Assembly (NCBI RefSeq): GCF_019711355.1
Contig: NZ_CP081297.1
Span: 1,736,001 to 1,800,000 of the forward strand
From: Qipengyuania psychrotolerans
Lineage (GTDB): Bacteria > Pseudomonadota > Alphaproteobacteria > Sphingomonadales > Sphingomonadaceae
Reading direction: 5' to 3'
Length of the DNA stretch: 64,000 bases
Shown in pieces: positions 1 to 9,324 of the stretch; position 1 is the stretch's first letter, and the number at the start of each line of letters is the position of its first letter. The notes under the pieces are model-generated. The model was given only the letters and a program-made list of their open reading frames with translations, made no database searches and was not told the DNA's origin. Made by a program: the position numbers and the translations under genes.

Positions 1-92
1 TGATGCAAGAGATCGAAGACGAACGCATCAACCGCGCTGCACAGCGTTACCTGCGCGATCTGCGCAACGACGCCTATATCGAATATAATTGA
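1..92 (+). CDS. surA: SurA-like periplasmic peptidyl-prolyl isomerase, 3' end only
   Basis: Only the last 30 codons are inside the window. They end in a basic and aromatic stretch (RYLRDLRNDAYIEYN) that is typical of the C-terminus of SurA, the periplasmic outer-membrane-protein chaperone. The stop codon overlaps the probable TTG start of pdxA. A surA-pdxA-rsmA order is the classical arrangement in proteobacteria, which supports the call. The catalytic parvulin domain lies outside the window, so the identification rests on the tail and the context. Confidence 0.7.
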   Translation, partial: MQEIEDERINRAAQRYLRDLRNDAYIEYN

Positions 93-1102
93 TACCCGCC
101 GTGGCCCCTCTCGCCGTATCCATCGGTGATCCAGCGGGGATCGGACCGGAAATCATAACCGAAAGCTGGGCGCGCCAATCCGAGCGGGATGGCGCGCCCT
201 TTATCGTACTTGGCGGGGCAGGACTGCTTGAGGCCGCCGCGCATATGCGTGGCACCATTTGCCCCATTGTCCGTATCCAAGATCCTGCAGAGTGCGGGGC
301 CGCATTCGCACACGGCCTCCCGGTCCTGGGCCTCGAAGATTGCGCCTATCGTCCGGGCCAACCGAGCGACGAGGGCGCGGCCCTTGCGCTTGGATCGCTG
401 GCCGAAGCGACGCGGATGGCCCTGCTTGGCAAGGCAGGCGGCGTGGTAACGGCTCCCGTTGCCAAGGGGCAACTGGCGAAGGTCGGCTTCGAATTTCCTG
501 GCCAAACCGAATTTCTTGCTGCTGCCTGCGGTCTACCCACCGACGATAGCGTAATGATGCTCGCTGGTCCAAGCCTGCGCGCCGTCCCGGTGACGGTGCA
601 TTGCAGCCTGGCTGAGGTTCCAGGGCTGCTGACCAGTGAATTAATTGTCAGCAAAGCGCGCATCCTTGCCGCAGCCCTGACAAAGGACTTTGGGATCAAG
701 GGGCCGCGCATCGCCGCTTGCGGGCTGAACCCCCATGCCGGTGAAGACGGCAAGTTCGGCAGCGAGGAGCGTGACATAATCGGGCCTGCCGTCAATCGTT
801 TGCGCGAGGCAGGAATAGCAGTTTCCGGTCCCCACCCCGCTGATGCGATCTTCACACCGCGCGCCCGGAAAACCTACGATGCGGCGCTGGCCATGTACCA
901 CGACCAGGCGCTGATTCCCTTGAAGGCACTCGACTTTGACGAGGGTGTCAACGTGACACTCGGCTTGCCCATCGTGCGTACCAGCCCGGACCATGGCACC
1001 GCCTTCGACATTGCGGGCAAAGGCGTGGCCGACCCCAGCGCAATGATTGCCGCATTGCGCATGGCAGGCGAAGTGGCAGCACGGCGCGCATCCCATGACT
1101 GA
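89..1102 (+). CDS. pdxA: 4-hydroxythreonine-4-phosphate dehydrogenase
   Basis: PdxA oxidises 4-phosphohydroxy-L-threonine with NAD(P)+ in the DXP-dependent pyridoxal phosphate pathway. The 337-residue product has the family N-terminus (SIGDPAGIGPEI) and the three metal-binding histidine regions (VTVHCSL, GLNPHAGE, MYHDQALIP). The frame opens at a TTG that overlaps the surA stop as TTGA. A GTG at 101 is an alternative start and would give a protein beginning APLAVS. The end overlaps rsmA by 8 bases, so the genes are probably translationally coupled. Confidence 0.95.
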   Translation: MIPAVAPLAVSIGDPAGIGPEIITESWARQSERDGAPFIVLGGAGLLEAAAHMRGTICPIVRIQDPAECGAAFAHGLPVLGLEDCAYRPGQPSDEGAALALGSLAEATRMALLGKAGGVVTAPVAKGQLAKVGFEFPGQTEFLAAACGLPTDDSVMMLAGPSLRAVPVTVHCSLAEVPGLLTSELIVSKARILAAALTKDFGIKGPRIAACGLNPHAGEDGKFGSEERDIIGPAVNRLREAGIAVSGPHPADAIFTPRARKTYDAALAMYHDQALIPLKALDFDEGVNVTLGLPIVRTSPDHGTAFDIAGKGVADPSAMIAALRMAGEVAARRASHD

Positions 1103-1919
1103 TCTGCCCCCACTTCGCGAAGTCATTGCCCGGCACGGACTGAGCGCGAGCAAGGCGCTTGGGCAGAACTTCCTGTTCGACGAGCAATTGCTTGATCGTA
1201 TCGCTGCCCTGCCCGGTGATCTCAACGGCAAGCAGGTGCTGGAAGTAGGCCCCGGCCCCGGTGGCCTGACCCGCGCCCTGCTCCGTGCAGGTGCGCAGGT
1301 GACCGCGATCGAAATGGATTCGCGCTGTCTGCCTGCGCTCGCGGAACTTGGCGATGCTTTCCCGGGCAAGCTCAAGGTCATTCAGGGCGACGCGCTGAAA
1401 TTGGACCACGCGGAAATCATGGGCGGCGAGCCCTTCGCCGTGTTGTCCAACCTGCCCTATAATGTCGGCACGGCGCTGTTCACGCGCTGGCTGGGCGGCG
1501 AAAGCTGGCCGCCGCTCTGGACCAGCCTGACGCTGATGTTCCAACAAGAAGTTGCGCAGCGCATCGTCGCTGCGCCCGGCGGTTCGGCCTATGGCCGGCT
1601 GGCAATCCTGGCCCAATGGCGCAGCAGCGCACGGCTGGCGATGAAAGTGCATCGCAGTGCGTTCACTCCTCCGCCCAAGGTGATGAGCGCCATCGTCCAT
1701 GTAGAACCTGCAGAAATGCCCGAGGGTGTTTCGGCCAAACGCCTCGAGAAGCTCACCGAAGCCGCCTTCGGCCAGCGCCGAAAAATGCTTCGCCAGAGCC
1801 TCAAGGGCGTTCCGGGCGCAGTCGAGGCGCTGGAGCAGATCGGCATCGATCCGCAGCGGCGCGCCGAGACGCTTGAGGTGGACGATTTCGTCCGACTGGC
1901 GAGGATATTGTCGGCCTAG
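1095..1919 (+). CDS. rsmA: 16S rRNA (adenine1518/1519-N6)-dimethyltransferase
   Basis: RsmA (KsgA) dimethylates two adjacent adenines in helix 45 of 16S rRNA late in 30S assembly. The 274-residue product carries the KALGQNF motif, the SAM-binding loop GPGPGGLT and the N6-adenine catalytic motif NLPYNV. The ATG at 1095 overlaps the end of pdxA, and the family N-terminus (REVIARHGLSASKALGQNF) follows directly. Upstream in-frame sequence belongs to pdxA, so the longer reading is not used. The 3' end overlaps the convergent membrane-protein gene by 4 bases. Confidence 0.96.
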   Translation: MTDLPPLREVIARHGLSASKALGQNFLFDEQLLDRIAALPGDLNGKQVLEVGPGPGGLTRALLRAGAQVTAIEMDSRCLPALAELGDAFPGKLKVIQGDALKLDHAEIMGGEPFAVLSNLPYNVGTALFTRWLGGESWPPLWTSLTLMFQQEVAQRIVAAPGGSAYGRLAILAQWRSSARLAMKVHRSAFTPPPKVMSAIVHVEPAEMPEGVSAKRLEKLTEAAFGQRRKMLRQSLKGVPGAVEALEQIGIDPQRRAETLEVDDFVRLARILSA

Positions 1920-2695
1920 TCGGCAGGCTCAACAACTCGGCGGTACAAATGCCAGGTCGCGTGACCGAATAGCGGCAACACCACCATCAGTCCGAGAAAC
2001 GCCGGGACAAGCGCGGCCAGCAGGCACAGCGCAATGATCGCCGCCCATAGGCACATCATCGCCGTGTTTGACCGGAATGCCGCGAGGCTGGTTATGATTG
2101 CGGTGAGGAAATCCACCTCCCGGTCGACCAGCATCGGCAGGCTGACGACAGTGACAGCATAAAATGCCAGCGCGAGAATGGCCCCGACCAGGGTGCCCAC
2201 GGCAAGCATCGCCATGCCGGCGGGCGTGATGAAGGCAGCAATCGACTCCGAACCCACTCCGGATTCCGCCATGAAAATGGCGAAGATGCCGTGGGCGATA
2301 ATCATCCAGAAACTGAACGCCACGAAGACGATGCCGCCCATCATGATGAGTTGCTCATCGCCCTTGCCGCGGACTGCCCCCAGGACGGCGCTCCATTTTA
2401 CGGGCAATCCTGCTTCTCGGCGGCGACTGACTTCATAAAGGCCGACCGCGGTGAACGGTGCCACCAGAGGAAACCCTGCGACCGCTGGCACGAGCCACAT
2501 CGGCTCGCCCCATTTCACCGCAGCGACATACAGGAAAATCCCCGCGGCCACGTAGATCCCAGCGAAGAAGAGGCCGTAAATCGGGCAAGCGAGAAAGTCG
2601 GAGAACCCGGCTTTCAGCGCCCTGCCGAGATCGGCGAACGAAAGATCGTCCGCGACCTTCACCGGAGCGATCGGTGTCTCCCCTGCGGCCTCCAT
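1916..2695 (-). CDS. DUF2189 family integral membrane protein
   Basis: This 259-residue protein has about six hydrophobic segments and the opening typical of the DUF2189 family, where an ADLGRALKAGFSDF stretch is followed by paired helices. The family is widespread in alphaproteobacteria and has no established biochemical role. The gene is monocistronic, convergent with rsmA, and ends 4 bases inside it. Start: ATG at 2695, with a hydrophilic N-terminus ahead of the first helix. I infer an inner-membrane location; function unknown. Confidence 0.85.
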   Translation of the reverse strand: MEAAGETPIAPVKVADDLSFADLGRALKAGFSDFLACPIYGLFFAGIYVAAGIFLYVAAVKWGEPMWLVPAVAGFPLVAPFTAVGLYEVSRRREAGLPVKWSAVLGAVRGKGDEQLIMMGGIVFVAFSFWMIIAHGIFAIFMAESGVGSESIAAFITPAGMAMLAVGTLVGAILALAFYAVTVVSLPMLVDREVDFLTAIITSLAAFRSNTAMMCLWAAIIALCLLAALVPAFLGLMVVLPLFGHATWHLYRRVVEPAD

Positions 2696-2754
2696 TGCTG
2701 CGCCTCCTCTACCCGGCTGAAGGGTGAGCAGTCTGCATCAGCTTCGGCGAAGCA

Positions 2755-4860
2755 TCAAGCACCCGACTTCTTGCGGAGCCTCCACGCATGGAGCAGCGGC
2801 TCGGTGTATCCGCTCGGCTGGTCGATACCCTTGAAGATCAGGTCCTTAGCAGCACTGAAGGCTGCGCCGTCCTGGTTTTCGAGAAGCGGCTCATAATCCG
2901 GATCGCCCGCGTTCTGCTCGTCGACTTTCGCCGCCATTCGCAACAGGCTTTGCATCACCTGCTCTTGCGAGATGACGCCGTGCAATAGCCAGTTGGCGAT
3001 GTGCTGACTGGAAATGCGAAGTGTGGCGCGATCTTCCATCAGGCCGACATCATTGAGGTCAGGCACCTTGGAACAGCCAACGCCCTGGTCGATCCAGCGG
3101 ACAACGTAACCAAGCAATCCCTGACAATTATTGTCCAGTTCCTCGGCGATTTCGTCTTCCGACCAATTTGTGCCGTCAGCAAGCGGGATGGTCAGCAGAT
3201 CATCCAGCTCGGCAGCATCTTCCAGGCCCTTCTGGATCTCGAATACGTCCTCGCGGTGATAGTGGATTGCGTGAAGAGTCGCGGCAGTCGGGCTTGGAAC
3301 CCATGCAGTGTTAGCGCCTGCGCGCAGATGGCCGATCTTCTCGATCATCATCTGCCCCATCAGGTCGGGCGCGGCCCACATGCCCTTGCCGATCTGTGCG
3401 CGGCCGGACAGTCCGTGCGCGAGGCCAATGCCCACGTTGCGCGCTTCATACGCCTTGAGCCAGGCGGATGACTTCATCTCGCCCTTTCGCATCATCGGTC
3501 CCGCTCGCATTGAGGTGTGGATCTCGTCACCTGTGCGGTCGAGGAAGCCGGTGTTGATGAATACGATGCGGTCTTTCACCGCATGGATACAGGCGGCAAG
3601 GTTGGCGCTGGTGCGCCGCTCTTCGTCCATGACGCCGACCTTGATGGTGTGGCGCGGCAGGCCGAGCAGGTCTTCGGCCGCATCGAACAAATCGTTCGTA
3701 AATGCGCACTCGTCAGGGCCATGCATCTTCGGCTTTACGATGTAGATGCTGCCGCAGCGCGAGTTGCCGTATTTGCCCAGACCGGCGACATCATGCGCGC
3801 CAATGGCCGAGGTGATGACGGCATCCATGATGCCTTCGGGGATTTCGTCGCCCTGCCAGCGCATCGCGGGATTGGTCATCAGATGCCCGACATTGCGCAC
3901 GAACATCAGGCTGCGGCCCGGCAGCGCGAATTCTTTGCTGTCAGGCGAGGTGTAGTTTCGATCATCCGACAATGCGCGAGTAACCGTACGACCGCCCTTG
4001 TCGAAACTTTCCGACAGATCGCCCCGTATCACGCCTAGCCAGTTGCGGTAGGCCAGCAGCTTGTCCTCCGCATCGACAGCCGCGACGGAATCTTCGCAAT
4101 CGGCAATCGTCGTAAGCGCAGCTTCGAGGTTGATATCGGCGATATTGGCAGGGTCGGTTTTTCCTATGGAATGATCCGCATCGAACACCACTTCGATGTG
4201 CAGGCCGTGGCTCTTGAACAAACACGCCTTGTCGTTCCAGCCAACGCATTGCGCCGGATCGGCGAGCGGGATGCCGTGCCCTTTGACGTCGGTGAGATCA
4301 GCCCATTTCTTGCCGTCTGCCAGCGGCACCGCCTCGTCCATGAAGCTTTTCGCAGCCGCGATGACGGCAGCGCCCCGCGCCTCATCATAGCCGCCCGGTT
4401 TGGCAGGCGGCGCATCGAGCGTATCAGTCCCGTAGAACGCATCGTAGAGGCTGCCCCAGCGCGCATTCGCCGCATTGAGCAGGAAGCGGGCATTCAGGAT
4501 CGGCACGACCAACTGCGGCCCGGCCATCGCGGCAATCTCGGGATCGACGTTCTCGGTCCCGATCGTGAAATCGCCGGGTTCGGGTACGAGATATTCAATC
4601 TCTTCGAGCAATTGGCGATATGCCGCCGCATCGTGCGGTTTACCTGCCCGTTCTTCATGCCATGCATCGATCTTGCTCTGGAGTGCCTGCCGGATTTGCA
4701 AGAGATTGCGGTTCAATGGGACAAACCGGTCGAGCAGTTCGGCAAAACCCTGCCAGAAATCTGCGGCATCGCGGCCCAGCGGCGCAATTACCTGGCTTTC
4801 GATAAAGCTGGCCAGCTCCGGGTCAACTTCGATACCGGCGCGCGTAACGTAATCTGTCAT
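2755..4860 (-). CDS. glcB: Malate synthase G
   Basis: The enzyme condenses glyoxylate with acetyl-CoA to give malate. The 701-residue product is close to the usual size of the monomeric G isoform (about 720 residues) and shows conserved blocks such as [30 protein letters not shown] and [17 protein letters not shown]. The start at 4860 is set by a Shine-Dalgarno-like GGGAG just upstream and by the [14 protein letters not shown]-terminus; the longer reading adds an unlikely 28 residues. No isocitrate lyase gene is nearby. It is divergent from the AST cluster. Confidence 0.96.
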   Translation of the reverse strand: MTDYVTRAGIEVDPELASFIESQVIAPLGRDAADFWQGFAELLDRFVPLNRNLLQIRQALQSKIDAWHEERAGKPHDAAAYRQLLEEIEYLVPEPGDFTIGTENVDPEIAAMAGPQLVVPILNARFLLNAANARWGSLYDAFYGTDTLDAPPAKPGGYDEARGAAVIAAAKSFMDEAVPLADGKKWADLTDVKGHGIPLADPAQCVGWNDKACLFKSHGLHIEVVFDADHSIGKTDPANIADINLEAALTTIADCEDSVAAVDAEDKLLAYRNWLGVIRGDLSESFDKGGRTVTRALSDDRNYTSPDSKEFALPGRSLMFVRNVGHLMTNPAMRWQGDEIPEGIMDAVITSAIGAHDVAGLGKYGNSRCGSIYIVKPKMHGPDECAFTNDLFDAAEDLLGLPRHTIKVGVMDEERRTSANLAACIHAVKDRIVFINTGFLDRTGDEIHTSMRAGPMMRKGEMKSSAWLKAYEARNVGIGLAHGLSGRAQIGKGMWAAPDLMGQMMIEKIGHLRAGANTAWVPSPTAATLHAIHYHREDVFEIQKGLEDAAELDDLLTIPLADGTNWSEDEIAEELDNNCQGLLGYVVRWIDQGVGCSKVPDLNDVGLMEDRATLRISSQHIANWLLHGVISQEQVMQSLLRMAAKVDEQNAGDPDYEPLLENQDGAAFSAAKDLIFKGIDQPSGYTEPLLHAWRLRKKSGA

Positions 4861-4989
4861 GGAACTCCCTTGGGGTATTCGAATGGCGATGTGTACCCGG
4901 GGAGGAGTGGTTCGACCTATGCCGCCAGCGGTTGACGATTGCAAGCGGCGGGGTGGACACTCGCCATAGCCCGACTAAGGAAGTTGCCA

Positions 4990-6198
4990 ATGAAACCGGA
5001 CAGCCCCCCACAAGCCCTTCTCGACGCGATCGACGCGGATACCATGCTGCGTGAAGTTCAGGATTGGGCAGCCATAAATACCGGGACCGCCAATATCAGC
5101 GGCCTGGCGAAAATGGCGGGCGTGCTTGCAGATGCGTTCAGTGCGTTGCCGGGCGAAGTTGAACTGGTCGAACCGGCGCAGGTCACGGCGATCAGCGCCG
5201 AAGGCCGCGAATTCGAGAAGCCGCACGGTAAACACATGGTCCTTCGCGTGCGTCCGAATGCCGAACGCCGCTTTGTCCTGACCGGCCATATGGATACGGT
5301 TTTTCCGGTCGATCACCCGTTCCAGGAAAACGTCTGGCTGGACGACGAGACGATTAACGGCCCCGGCACCGCCGACATGAAGGGCGGCCTCAACGTGATC
5401 CTCCATACGCTGAAGACATTCGAGACGCTCGAAGGATCGGGCCGCGTCGGCTACGATGTGATGATCAATTCAGACGAGGAAACCGGCAGCCTTGCCAGCC
5501 GCGGCCTGATCGAAGAGCTCGCGCGCGGAAAATATGCGGCGCTAACTTATGAGCCAAGCGCCCTGCCCGATGGCACGCTGGCCCATGCACGCGGCGGCAC
5601 CGGAAATTACTCGATCACCATCACCGGAAAATCGGCCCATGCTGGCCGCAATCCGCACGAAGGCCGCAATGCTATCGTCGCGGCAGCCGACCTGGTGCTG
5701 CGGATCAAGGCGCTGGAAGCTGACGACATTACGGTCAATCCCGCCAAAATCGAAGGCGGCGCGGCTAACAATGTCGTGCCTGACCTCGCCATCCTGCGCT
5801 TCAACATACGCCCCAAGTCCACCGACGCCATGAACCGGTTCGACGGTCAGCTGGACACCATCCTCTCGGCCATTGGCGCAGAGCATGAAGTCGGCATCCA
5901 TCGCCACGGCGGGGTGACCCGTCCGCCCAAACCGGTCGACGCGAAAGCGCAGGCGCTGTTCGATCTGGTCAAGGCATGCGGAGCCGAACTGGGTCAGCAG
6001 ATCGGCTGGAAATCTACCGGCGGCGTATGCGACGGTAACAACATTGCCGCGACCGGCGTGCCCGTGGTCGACACCATGGGCGTGCGCGGCGGCGCTATTC
6101 ACTCACCGGACGAGTTTATGATCGTCCCATCCTTGCGGGAACGCGCGGCCTTGTCGGCGCTGGTCCTGAGCAAGCTTTCGACCGGAGACCATCTGTGA
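4990..6198 (+). CDS. M20 family zinc hydrolase, first gene of the AST cluster
   Basis: This 402-residue metallo-hydrolase of the M20 (carboxypeptidase G2/ArgE/DapE) family shows the expected zinc-ligand and catalytic motifs: TGHMDTVFP, GTADMKGG and DEETGS. A central dimerisation-domain block (GKSAHAGRNPHEGRNA) follows. The ATG at 4990 has AAGGAAG eight bases upstream. Its stop overlaps the GTG start of astA, so it is translationally coupled to arginine succinyltransferase. The context suggests it removes a succinyl group from succinylglutamate or acts on a related N-acyl amino acid. That role is inferred; no canonical astE is in the window. Confidence 0.9.
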   Translation: MKPDSPPQALLDAIDADTMLREVQDWAAINTGTANISGLAKMAGVLADAFSALPGEVELVEPAQVTAISAEGREFEKPHGKHMVLRVRPNAERRFVLTGHMDTVFPVDHPFQENVWLDDETINGPGTADMKGGLNVILHTLKTFETLEGSGRVGYDVMINSDEETGSLASRGLIEELARGKYAALTYEPSALPDGTLAHARGGTGNYSITITGKSAHAGRNPHEGRNAIVAAADLVLRIKALEADDITVNPAKIEGGAANNVVPDLAILRFNIRPKSTDAMNRFDGQLDTILSAIGAEHEVGIHRHGGVTRPPKPVDAKAQALFDLVKACGAELGQQIGWKSTGGVCDGNNIAATGVPVVDTMGVRGGAIHSPDEFMIVPSLRERAALSALVLSKLSTGDHL

Positions 6199-7211
6199 CT
6201 TTTCGCCTGCGCGCTGCGCACATCAGCGATCTTGAGCATCTGTACGAAATGGCCAAGCTGACCGGGGGGGGCTTTACCAACCTGCCGGCTGACAGGGCGG
6301 CGCTGACGAAGAAGCTCGAACGTGCAGAAGATGCCTTTGCCCGCCGCGACGGCGAGCTTGGCGACGACCAGTTCACGCTGGTGCTGGAAAACACTGAGAC
6401 GGGACAGGTGCGCGGCACCTGCCAGCTGTTCACGCAGGTCGGGCAGCAGTGGCCCTTCTATAGCTATCGCCTCACCACGCTGACCCAGCACAGCCAGGAA
6501 CTGGACCGCACGGTGCGAGCCGAACTTCTTAGCCTAGTGACCGATCTTGAAGGTTCATCCGAGGTTGGCGGCCTGTTCCTGCACCCTGGCGAACGTGCCG
6601 GCGGCCTCGGTCTGCTGCTGGCGCGCAGCCGCTACCTGTTCATTGCCATGCATCGCAGCCGCTTTGCGGACCGCATTCTCGCAGAACTGCGCGGCGTGAT
6701 CGACGACCGCGGCGGATCCCCTTTCTGGGACGGCGTGGCCGGACGCTTCTTCGGAATGACCTTTCAGGAAGCCGACTATTTCAACGCCATCAACGGCAAC
6801 CAATTCATTGCCGATCTAATGCCGAAACATCCCGTCTATGTCGCCATGCTCGACGAGGACGCCAAGAAGGTTATCGGCGTGCCGCATCCCAGTGGACGCG
6901 CTGCTATGCGGATGCTCGAAAACGAAGGATTTGCAGCACAGGGCTACGTCGATATTTTCGATGGCGGCCCCAGTATGACTGCCCGCACCGATCAGGTGAA
7001 AAGCGTCCGGGAAGCCCGGCCGGCCAAGATCGCCTCGACCGACCTCGACATCGGTGAACGTGCTCTTTTGGCGACAGGCGAACTGGGCACCTTCAAATCC
7101 GCCTATGGGATGCGCGAATTCGCAGATGACGGGACGATCTGCATTGATCAGGTTTGCGCAGATGCCCTCGAAGTAGGCGTCGGCGACATTGTCTGGAGCG
7201 TTGCCCGATGA
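6195..7211 (+). CDS. astA: Arginine N-succinyltransferase
   Basis: AstA transfers succinyl from succinyl-CoA to the alpha-amino group of arginine, the first step of ammonia-producing arginine catabolism. The 338-residue protein has the GNAT-like core with GLFLHPGERAGGLG, which is characteristic of AstA/AruF/AruG proteins. The start is GTG at 6195 inside GTGA, overlapping the upstream hydrolase stop by 4 bases. The downstream astB ATG overlaps its stop in the same way. The three genes therefore form one tightly coupled unit. Confidence 0.95.
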   Translation: MTFRLRAAHISDLEHLYEMAKLTGGGFTNLPADRAALTKKLERAEDAFARRDGELGDDQFTLVLENTETGQVRGTCQLFTQVGQQWPFYSYRLTTLTQHSQELDRTVRAELLSLVTDLEGSSEVGGLFLHPGERAGGLGLLLARSRYLFIAMHRSRFADRILAELRGVIDDRGGSPFWDGVAGRFFGMTFQEADYFNAINGNQFIADLMPKHPVYVAMLDEDAKKVIGVPHPSGRAAMRMLENEGFAAQGYVDIFDGGPSMTARTDQVKSVREARPAKIASTDLDIGERALLATGELGTFKSAYGMREFADDGTICIDQVCADALEVGVGDIVWSVAR

Positions 7212-8458
7212 ATCTGGTCGAGATCAATTTTGACGGTATCGTCGGCCCTTCGCACAATTACGCAGGGCTCAGTCTTGGCAATATCGCCAGCGCCAGCCAC
7301 GGCGGTGACACCAGCTATCCGCGCGCAGCCGCGCTGCAGGGCATTGCAAAGATGCGCTCCAATATGGAGTTGGGACTCGCCCAGGGCTATCTGTTGCCGC
7401 TACCCCGCCCGAACTTCGACCTGATGCGCAATCTTGCCCTTGGCGCGCAGGCCCCGCGGCAATTAATCGCTGCCGCATGGTCGGCGTCCAGCATGTGGAC
7501 CGCCAACGCAGCGACGGTCAGCCCCGCTCCCGATACCGCAGATGGCCGCTGCCACCTGACACCGGCCAATCTGGTCACCATGGCCCACCGCGCACAGGAA
7601 TGGCGCGACACCAAGGCCCAGCTCGATATCGCGTTCGGCGACAAGCAGCATTTCACTGTTCATGATGCGGTCCTCCCCACCTTCGGCGATGAAGGTGCAG
7701 CGAACCACATGCGGTTCTGTGAAGGTCACGGTTCTGCTGGGGTCGAGGTCTTCGTCTACGGCAGGCAGGGCGGAAAATTCCCCGCCCGTCAGCATGAACA
7801 GGCCAGCCGGGCAGTCGCCCGCCTGCACGGCCTCGGCGAGGACAATTGCATTTTCATCGAACAAAACCCCGATGCAATCGAGGCTGGCGCATTCCACAAC
7901 GACGTAGTCTCCGTGGCGAATGAACGGGTACTCTTCACGCATGAACGCGCCTTTGCTGACAAGCAGCGCGCCTATGATGCCATCGGCGCCGCTTTCCCGG
8001 CTCTGCAAATTGTCGAAGTCCCCGAAAGCGCGGTCAGTCTGGAAGAGGCGATCCGCACCTATCTGTTCAACGCCCAATTGCTGACCCTACCCACCGGCGA
8101 GATGGCGCTTGTCGTTCCTACTGAATGCCAGGAAAGCGCCAGCGTCTGGGCGTGGTGCGAACATATGCTCGCCACCAACGGCCCAATCCGCAAGGTCATT
8201 CCCGTGGATGTGAAGCAATCGATGGCCAATGGCGGAGGTCCGGCATGCCTGCGCCTGCGCGTGGTCGCGGACCCGGCCACAGTCGATCCGCGCTTCATGC
8301 TGGACGAAGCCAAAGCCGACCGGATCGAAGCTGTCGTTGCTGAAAACTGGCCAGAGCAGATCGATCCGGCTGATATCGGCAGCGACGCTCTCGCCAAGGC
8401 GGTCATCGAGGCACGTGAAGCACTGTTAAGTGTCCTGTCCTTGGACACACTCGTTTAA
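7208..8458 (+). CDS. astB: N-succinylarginine dihydrolase
   Basis: AstB hydrolyses succinylarginine to succinylornithine, two ammonia and CO2. The 416-residue product opens with EINFDGIVGPSHNYAGLS and contains the AGAFHNDVVSV region (catalytic His) and the GGGPACLRLRV block (catalytic Cys), both diagnostic of AstB in the guanidine-modifying superfamily. ATG at 7208 overlaps the astA stop (ATGA). The last 30 bases carry a GTGTCC/GGACAC inverted repeat that may belong to the regulation of the next gene. astC, astD and astE are not in the window. Confidence 0.96.
   Translation: MNLVEINFDGIVGPSHNYAGLSLGNIASASHGGDTSYPRAAALQGIAKMRSNMELGLAQGYLLPLPRPNFDLMRNLALGAQAPRQLIAAAWSASSMWTANAATVSPAPDTADGRCHLTPANLVTMAHRAQEWRDTKAQLDIAFGDKQHFTVHDAVLPTFGDEGAANHMRFCEGHGSAGVEVFVYGRQGGKFPARQHEQASRAVARLHGLGEDNCIFIEQNPDAIEAGAFHNDVVSVANERVLFTHERAFADKQRAYDAIGAAFPALQIVEVPESAVSLEEAIRTYLFNAQLLTLPTGEMALVVPTECQESASVWAWCEHMLATNGPIRKVIPVDVKQSMANGGGPACLRLRVVADPATVDPRFMLDEAKADRIEAVVAENWPEQIDPADIGSDALAKAVIEAREALLSVLSLDTLV
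8430..8448. repeat. Inverted repeat at the end of astB, possible enhancer site
   Basis: Arms GTGTCC and GGACAC are separated by 7 bases. The site lies about 130-150 bases upstream of the predicted start of the sigma-54 transcript at 8581, a distance usual for bacterial enhancer-binding proteins. It sits inside coding sequence, so it may be chance. Confidence 0.3.
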
Positions 8459-8503
8459 GGCTCACCAACACAGTTAACGCGCTGGACTCTGCTTGTCGGG
8501 CGA

Positions 8504-8602
8504 GCTTACACTCATTTACGAATTAACCATTGAGATCGGCAGGCGCGCGTTGATGGCACGCTCTTTGCAGGTACAAGGGTTAAGAACCGAGAGAGTGTAA
8601 GC
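8504..8602. repeat. Inverted 10-mers flanking the sigma-54 promoter
   Basis: GCTTACACTC at 8504-8513 has its exact reverse complement GAGTGTAAGC at 8593-8602. One arm lies about 40 bases upstream of the promoter and the other lies in the short leader just before the start codon. They could be two sites for one regulator or the ends of a looped structure. Confidence 0.4.
8554..8569 (+). promoter_or_regulatory. Sigma-54 (RpoN) promoter
   Basis: TGGCACG-N4-TTGCA matches the sigma-54 consensus core, with GG and GC elements exactly 10 bases apart. It is on the plus strand, and the predicted start site near 8581 gives a leader of about 27 bases ahead of the ATG at 8608. Confidence 0.85.
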
Positions 8603-8607
8603 ACCCC

Positions 8608-8865
8608 ATGTGGACCAAGATCAAACGGCTGTTCGTGATCAAGACACGCTTTGAAGCGTTCCTGATCATATACGCCCTTGCACTTGGCGCGATGACCCGC
8701 GGCGCGAATTACACGATCGAATACCCCGGAGTCGGCGGCTGGCTGCTGATGTCAGCAACCGCAGGTGCAGTGTTCCTCGGCGGCGCAAAAATCCTCGACG
8801 CGATCCGGTATGAGCAGGAAGCGAGGCTGGCGGCGGAAGCAGAAGAAGCTGCTGCTGACCGCTAG
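8608..8865 (+). CDS. Small two-helix membrane protein, sigma-54 controlled
   Basis: This 85-residue protein has a basic N-terminus (MWTKIKRLFVIKTRFEAF), two hydrophobic segments (about residues 17-30 and 43-60) and an acidic, alanine-rich C-terminal helix. I do not recognise a named family. It is monocistronic and preceded by a textbook RpoN promoter, with GAGAG as a weak ribosome-binding site. The topology suggests an inner-membrane protein whose charged tail faces the cytoplasm. The sigma-54 promoter implies expression through an activator, for example a stress or nitrogen signal. Function unknown. Confidence 0.8.
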   Translation: MWTKIKRLFVIKTRFEAFLIIYALALGAMTRGANYTIEYPGVGGWLLMSATAGAVFLGGAKILDAIRYEQEARLAAEAEEAAADR

Positions 8866-8922
8866 CATTCCGGTGCAAATACCATTCCCGGCAATTTCGC
8901 GGTGCGCCCTGCCCGCGGTTTT

Positions 8923-9324
8923 CTAGCTTTTCGCCTGGCTGCCTTTCAGGAAAACAAAGGTAAAAAACAGCATGAAGATGAAGTCGTTGGCTCCGTAGAT
9001 CGTGTAGAACACCCCGGCGAGGAAATCTTGCTGGTAAACGGAATCCAGCGACTGCGATGTGATGAAGCTCAGCCAAGCGGCCACGTAAGCCAGCTTCTCG
9101 ACGACGAAAACTCCCACAAGCCACTTCACTTGGTCGTAGGTCTTGCTGACGGATATATACGCCAATCCCCACAGGATGATCGAGATCAGGCCAAAATAGC
9201 CCATGACGGCTGGCTGCGCATCCAGCATCACGTCGTTCGTGAGGGCCTTGGAGCAAATTAGCACCCCGAAAATATTGCTCAGACCAGCGAGCCAGAAGCC
9301 CTTTTTGATCAAATTATCCGTCAT
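8923..9324 (-). CDS. Four-helix membrane protein of unknown function
   Basis: This 133-residue protein has about four hydrophobic segments and little extramembrane sequence; it begins TDNLIKKGFWLAGLSNIFGV. I do not recognise a family with confidence. The ATG at 9324 is the only start that preserves the first helix. It is convergent with the small sigma-54 gene and downstream of ssrA on the same strand, with about 350 bases between them. Probably an inner-membrane protein. Confidence 0.65.
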   Translation of the reverse strand: MTDNLIKKGFWLAGLSNIFGVLICSKALTNDVMLDAQPAVMGYFGLISIILWGLAYISVSKTYDQVKWLVGVFVVEKLAYVAAWLSFITSQSLDSVYQQDFLAGVFYTIYGANDFIFMLFFTFVFLKGSQAKS

